Shown piece by piece: positions 13,747 to 16,854 of a stretch of 16,854 bases of DNA. The notes beneath the pieces were generated by a model. It did no database searches. It was not told where the DNA came from and saw only the letters and a program-made list of their open reading frames with translations. Each line of letters begins with the position of its first letter. The first letter of the stretch is position 1. Made by a program: the position numbers and the translations under genes. The DNA is from Holophaga sp. Its GTDB lineage: Bacteria > Acidobacteriota > Holophagae > Holophagales > Holophagaceae. The stretch spans positions 1 to 16,854 of the forward strand of contig JAUYES010000640.1 of NCBI GenBank assembly GCA_030691225.1, in the 5' to 3' direction.

Positions 13747-15915
13747 ATGAAGGGAATTCCCCCAAAGATCCGGGCCTTCCTCGTGCCCTCGCTGCTCGTG
13801 TCCATTGCCCTCCTGGGGATACTTCTCGCCTACCACTTCGGCGTGCAGCGGACCACGAAGAGCCTGCTCGACCAGCAGATCGCCACCAAGATCGACGATG
13901 CCATTTTCTCCAACCGGCAGACGGGCCTCCAGTCGCTCACCCGAGCGGAGGAAATCCTCCGCGTCGCGACGGGGCTCGACCGGCCCGACAACCCCCAAGT
14001 CACAGTGGTCCTGGAGACGGCCCGGCGGATCTTCGATTCGGACCTTATATACGTGCTGGACAAGACGGGGACCGTGGTCTCCTGCACGCGGTACGAGGGT
14101 GGGAAGACCCTTACGGGCAACAGCTACGCCTTCAGGCCCTACTTTAAGTCGACGATCGAGGGGAAGGACACGGTGTACCCCGCCCTGGGGATCACCACGG
14201 GACAGCGTGGATTGTATTTCAGCACCCCGGTTTCGGGTTCGGACCGGCACCCCGTGGGCGTGGTGGTTGTGAAGGTGGGCCTGGAATCAATCGATGCCAT
14301 CCTGGCCAGCCACGCTTCTCCGGTATTCCTTGTCTCCCCCGACGGGGTCATCTTCGCGTCCAACCGCAAGGAGATGCTGTATCGCATCCTCAAGCCGATG
14401 AGCGCGGAAGCTCTGGCGCGCATCAAGGCCAGCAAGCAGTTTGGGGACCAGGAATTGAACCCCTTTCCGGATCTCTTCAACGGCAAGCTGCAGATCCAGT
14501 ACAACGACGAGCCGTGGTCCGTCTCCAAGAGGACCATCCTGTCGGACTGGACCATCGTTGCCCTGGTGAAGGGCGCTCCCGCCTACGTCATCGATAAGAA
14601 CATCGCCTTCGCGGCGCTTGGGGCCCTCGTAGCGATGATGACCGTCATCGCGGTGCTGACCTCCGTGATCCACGCGAAGAAGAAGGCGGAAACAGCTCTT
14701 CTCGATAGCGAGAACCGGCTGCGCGAGGTGAACCATATCCAGTCCCTGATCCTGGACAACAGCACCGTGGGCATCACCTTCGTGAAGAACCGGGTCTTCG
14801 AGTGGGTGAACCCGCGGATGTCCGAGATCCTGGGCCTCCCCCAGGAGCGGATCCGGGGGGCCTCCACGCGCATCACCTACGCCACGGAGGAGGAATTTGA
14901 ACGGATCGGGTGCGCGGCCTATTCTGCCCTGGCCGACGGGGAGCGCTTCGAAGCCGAGTTCCAGTCTAGGAGGGCGGATGGAACCCCCTTCTGGTCCCAG
15001 ATCCTGGGGAAGGCGCTCGACCCGAGCCGTCCGGAGGAAGGGTCCATCTGGATCTTCGAGGAGATCACGGCACGCAAACACGCGGAAGAGTCCTTGAGGA
15101 CTCATCAGGAGCGCCTGGAAGAATCGGTGAAAGCCGCTACGGCTGAACTGCGGGAGAAAAACCACATCCTGAATCAGTTAAATGAAGAGAAGAACCAGTT
15201 CTTCGGAATCGTTGCGCACGACCTCCGCAACCCGCTGAACGGCATCGTGTTGGCCGCCCAGCTCATGGAGGACGAGGACGAACTTGAGGAGATGAGGCAG
15301 ACGGCCAAGCAGATTTACCGGGAAGGCATGGACATGGCCGCGCTCATCGGGCGCTTCCTAGACATCTCGGCCATCGAGAGCGGGAAGATTAAGGCGGAAC
15401 CCGTGCCTTTCGATCTCGCCGAGGTCAGTGATCACGTGATGAAGCGCTTCACCCAGCGCGCTTCCAAGAAGGGGATCACGCTCCGTTTCCTGCGGCCGGA
15501 GCAGGAATGCAGCGCCTGGGGTGACCTGAAGTTCACGAAGGAGATCCTCGACAACCTGATCTCTAACGCCCTGAAGTTCAGCCCGCCCGGATCGGAGATC
15601 CGCGTCCGCGTGGAACACGCGGAGGAAGGCGTGCGCGTATCCGTCGAGGACGAAGGCCCCGGCCTCACGGACGGGGATCGCCAGCGTCTCTTCGGGCGCT
15701 TTGCCCGCCTCAGCGCCCAACCCACGGGGGGCGAGAAGAGCACCGGGCTGGGCCTTTCCATCGTGAAGCACATGGTGGATGCCATGGGCGGACAGATCCG
15801 GGTGGAGAGCGAGCCCGGCTGCGGCTCGGCGTTCCGGGTCGAATTGCCTTCCGTTCCTTCGAATCCGGACCTGAAAAATACGGAGAAAGGATTCAATATT
15901 CCCCCCGCAGGGTGA
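13747..15915 (+). CDS. membrane sensor histidine kinase with DctB-like double-Cache sensor, PAS and HisKA
   Basis: A 722-residue kinase. TM1 is about 11-30. A periplasmic dCache domain spans about 35-280, with the signature YAFRPYFKSTIEG (127-139) and GLYFSTPVSG, strongly reminiscent of the C4-dicarboxylate sensor DctB. TM2 is about 285-309. A PAS domain (about 330-445) and a short coiled coil lead to HisKA with H491 in FFGIVAHDLRNPLNG. The ATPase domain follows, with N607 (NLISNALKFS), DEGPGL and STGLGLSIVKHMVD. All catalytic residues are present. ATG 13747 has GGGAGG (13736-13741) upstream. It probably senses a small carboxylate or amino acid. The intact partner regulator that should follow is broken (15966-16151). 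Pairing with a TonB receptor is unusual for a DctB-like sensor. Confidence 0.92.
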   Translation: MKGIPPKIRAFLVPSLLVSIALLGILLAYHFGVQRTTKSLLDQQIATKIDDAIFSNRQTGLQSLTRAEEILRVATGLDRPDNPQVTVVLETARRIFDSDLIYVLDKTGTVVSCTRYEGGKTLTGNSYAFRPYFKSTIEGKDTVYPALGITTGQRGLYFSTPVSGSDRHPVGVVVVKVGLESIDAILASHASPVFLVSPDGVIFASNRKEMLYRILKPMSAEALARIKASKQFGDQELNPFPDLFNGKLQIQYNDEPWSVSKRTILSDWTIVALVKGAPAYVIDKNIAFAALGALVAMMTVIAVLTSVIHAKKKAETALLDSENRLREVNHIQSLILDNSTVGITFVKNRVFEWVNPRMSEILGLPQERIRGASTRITYATEEEFERIGCAAYSALADGERFEAEFQSRRADGTPFWSQILGKALDPSRPEEGSIWIFEEITARKHAEESLRTHQERLEESVKAATAELREKNHILNQLNEEKNQFFGIVAHDLRNPLNGIVLAAQLMEDEDELEEMRQTAKQIYREGMDMAALIGRFLDISAIESGKIKAEPVPFDLAEVSDHVMKRFTQRASKKGITLRFLRPEQECSAWGDLKFTKEILDNLISNALKFSPPGSEIRVRVEHAEEGVRVSVEDEGPGLTDGDRQRLFGRFARLSAQPTGGEKSTGLGLSIVKHMVDAMGGQIRVESEPGCGSAFRVELPSVPSNPDLKNTEKGFNIPPAG

Positions 15916-15965
15916 GGAAACAACAGTGAACCCCCCTTCCGTCTTGGCCCTTGCTGGAGCAGAAA

Positions 15966-16151
15966 ATGGACCCCATCGTGAAGAGACGCATCGTGTTCGT
16001 GGACGACCAACCCATGGTGCTTCAGGGGCTTCAGCGCATGCTCCAACTCCGCGCCGCAATGCGAGCCAAGAGGCGTCCCGAATCGCCGAGGGCACGCCCA
16101 TCACCGCTTCGGGCCGAAGGAGCAGGTGCCGATGCCCACGAATCAGGCTAG
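15966..16151 (+). pseudogene. truncated response-regulator gene (receiver N-terminus only)
   Basis: ATG 15966, with GGAG at 15956-15959, opens a frame whose first 27 residues are the start of a receiver domain: KRRIVFVDDQPMVLQGLQRML with the acidic pair D13/D14. Compare the start of the REC-HDOD protein (KKRILFVDDEPNVLSGLQRML). After that the frame turns into Arg/Pro/Ala-rich sequence and stops at 16151. The phospho-acceptor Asp, the Thr/Ser and the Lys are all missing. It begins 50 bases after the kinase, the right place for its cognate regulator. Probably a deletion removed the rest, joining the start to unrelated sequence. A functional 61-residue peptide is unlikely. Confidence 0.7.
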
Positions 16152-16186
16152 CCAGACATCGGCGAGTCTTGTCATTAGTGCCCAGT

Positions 16187-16570
16187 TTACTCAGCATCAG
16201 ATGCCTGATCGTTAAGGGCTCCGGCTACTGCCTGAATTAAGGACTCAGCCACAATCGGCTTAGTGAGCACTTGTCTGACACCGAGTCGGAGGAGGTTGGA
16301 TTCCATGTCCTCATCCCGAAAGGCCGTGAGAATGAGCACAGGGAGCTTGGGATTCGCTTTGTGTGCCATTCTCACAAGGGTGGCACCATTGCATCCAGGC
16401 ATTTGGTAGTCGCTGAGGATAAGGTCCGGCATAGAAGTCGCTATTTGATTGGGGACTTCCATGGCTGAAAGCGGCAACCATTCCTCCACCTCATAGCCAG
16501 CCTTCTCAAGGCAGCGGCGGAGATAGATCCTCATCATTTTGCTGTCGTCGATCACCATGATCTTGCTCAT
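16187..16570 (-). CDS. CheY-like single-domain response regulator
   Basis: A 127-residue stand-alone receiver, reading leftwards. Acidic pair D8/D9, phospho-acceptor D54 in LILSDYQMPGCNG, T82 in LILTAF and K104 in VLTKP are all present. With no output domain, it should act like CheY, passing the signal by protein contact. ATG 16570 is preferred. A TTG two codons upstream (16576) is in frame, but SKIMVIDD right after the ATG fits the usual receiver start. The ribosome binding site is weak (GAGG 13 bases upstream). It follows a chemoreceptor gene on the same strand by 50 bases, so the two are probably cotranscribed. It converges with the broken regulator gene on the + strand, with a 35-base gap. 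Confidence 0.88.
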   Translation of the reverse strand: MSKIMVIDDSKMMRIYLRRCLEKAGYEVEEWLPLSAMEVPNQIATSMPDLILSDYQMPGCNGATLVRMAHKANPKLPVLILTAFRDEDMESNLLRLGVRQVLTKPIVAESLIQAVAGALNDQASDAE

Positions 16571-16620
16571 GATCAAGGATTTGCCTCAGGGAATTCGCTC
16601 AAGATTTGGAAGTCTTCCTT

Positions 16621-16854
16621 CTAAAGTTTGAAGGTCCCTACCAGGTTCCTCAGTCCCTCGGCCACTTGGGCGAGATCCTCCGAAGTATGCGAGATTTCTC
16701 GCACTGTTTCGGCCAACTCCGTTGTAGCGGAGGCGTTTTGCGCGAGATGTCGGGACGTTTCAGTCATCATTTCTGTCACGTGTTTGGATGTTTTCGCCTG
16801 CCCATCCGCAAAGGTGCCGATCTGACTCATACGTCCAGACATTCCTTCAATTCT
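16621..16854 (-). CDS. methyl-accepting chemotaxis protein, C-terminal end (partial)
   Basis: The last 77 codons of a chemoreceptor whose start lies beyond the right edge. The visible part is the membrane-distal coiled coil of the cytoplasmic signalling domain, with QNASATTELAETVREISHTSEDLAQVAEGLRNLV, the regular Ala/Ser/Glu pattern of methylation-helix regions, ending at GTFKL. No C-terminal CheR/CheB-binding pentapeptide of the NWETF type is present. The input domain and membrane segments are outside the window. The CheY-like gene follows 50 bases downstream, suggesting a dedicated chemoreceptor-regulator pair. Confidence 0.85.
   Translation of the reverse strand, partial: RIEGMSGRMSQIGTFADGQAKTSKHVTEMMTETSRHLAQNASATTELAETVREISHTSEDLAQVAEGLRNLVGTFKL

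Noticed and set aside
12915..13805. Minus-strand ORF of 296 codons across the receptor-kinase junction
   Set aside because: It is a shadow of two well-supported genes and shows no recognisable domain.
14287..15165. Minus-strand ORF of 292 codons inside the Cache kinase
   Set aside because: It is antisense to the kinase domains and rich in Gly/Asp/His as expected from reading GC-rich codons backwards.
1..16854. CRISPR arrays, insertion sequences, transposase or integrase genes
   Set aside because: I found no regularly spaced short repeats, no terminal inverted repeats flanking a transposase, and no recombinase motif.

Overview
This 16.9 kb window comes from a Gram-negative bacterium, since it encodes an outer-membrane TonB-dependent receptor and a periplasmic-sensing kinase. 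It is dominated by two-component signalling. The style of the proteins makes me think of Acidobacteriota of the Holophaga/Geothrix type, but this is a weak impression, not a demonstrated assignment.

Left part (1-2372). The window opens inside a tRNA-Pro(TGG)-like gene whose 5' end lies outside. A diverged 101-base copy of its 3' half plus downstream flank recurs, ungapped and in the same orientation, at 1904-2004. Between the copies sit a possible decayed minus-strand gene and a small MarR regulator/GNAT acetyltransferase operon. That operon is preceded by a perfect 28-base palindrome lying on its probable promoter. The layout looks like an old tRNA-associated insertion or duplication scar; no integrase is visible.

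Central cluster (2373-10477, all + strand). A bacteriohemerythrin is followed by five tightly packed genes, every one carrying a receiver domain: two REC-PAS-PAS-histidine kinases that look like tandem paralogues, a REC-HDOD protein, and two REC proteins with a degenerate HD-GYP-like domain whose metal-binding signature is lost. Two kinases, five phosphorylatable receivers, two signal-output-like domain types and no DNA-binding domain make this a compact phosphorelay whose outputs are probably protein-protein contacts. The hemerythrin may tie it to oxygen, NO or iron redox state, but that is inference.

Right part (10478-16854). A 618-base gene-free stretch contains foldable inverted repeats. 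It is followed by an unrecognised 103-residue ORF, a PAS-domain fragment broken after 41 residues, a TonB-dependent receptor, and a membrane histidine kinase with a DctB-like double-Cache sensor. Directly after the kinase is a response-regulator gene broken after about 27 receiver residues. The receptor-kinase pair, visibly GC-richer than the central cluster, is thus bracketed by two broken signalling genes. At the right edge, on the minus strand, are the C-terminal end of a methyl-accepting chemotaxis protein and a single-domain CheY-like regulator, apparently cotranscribed.
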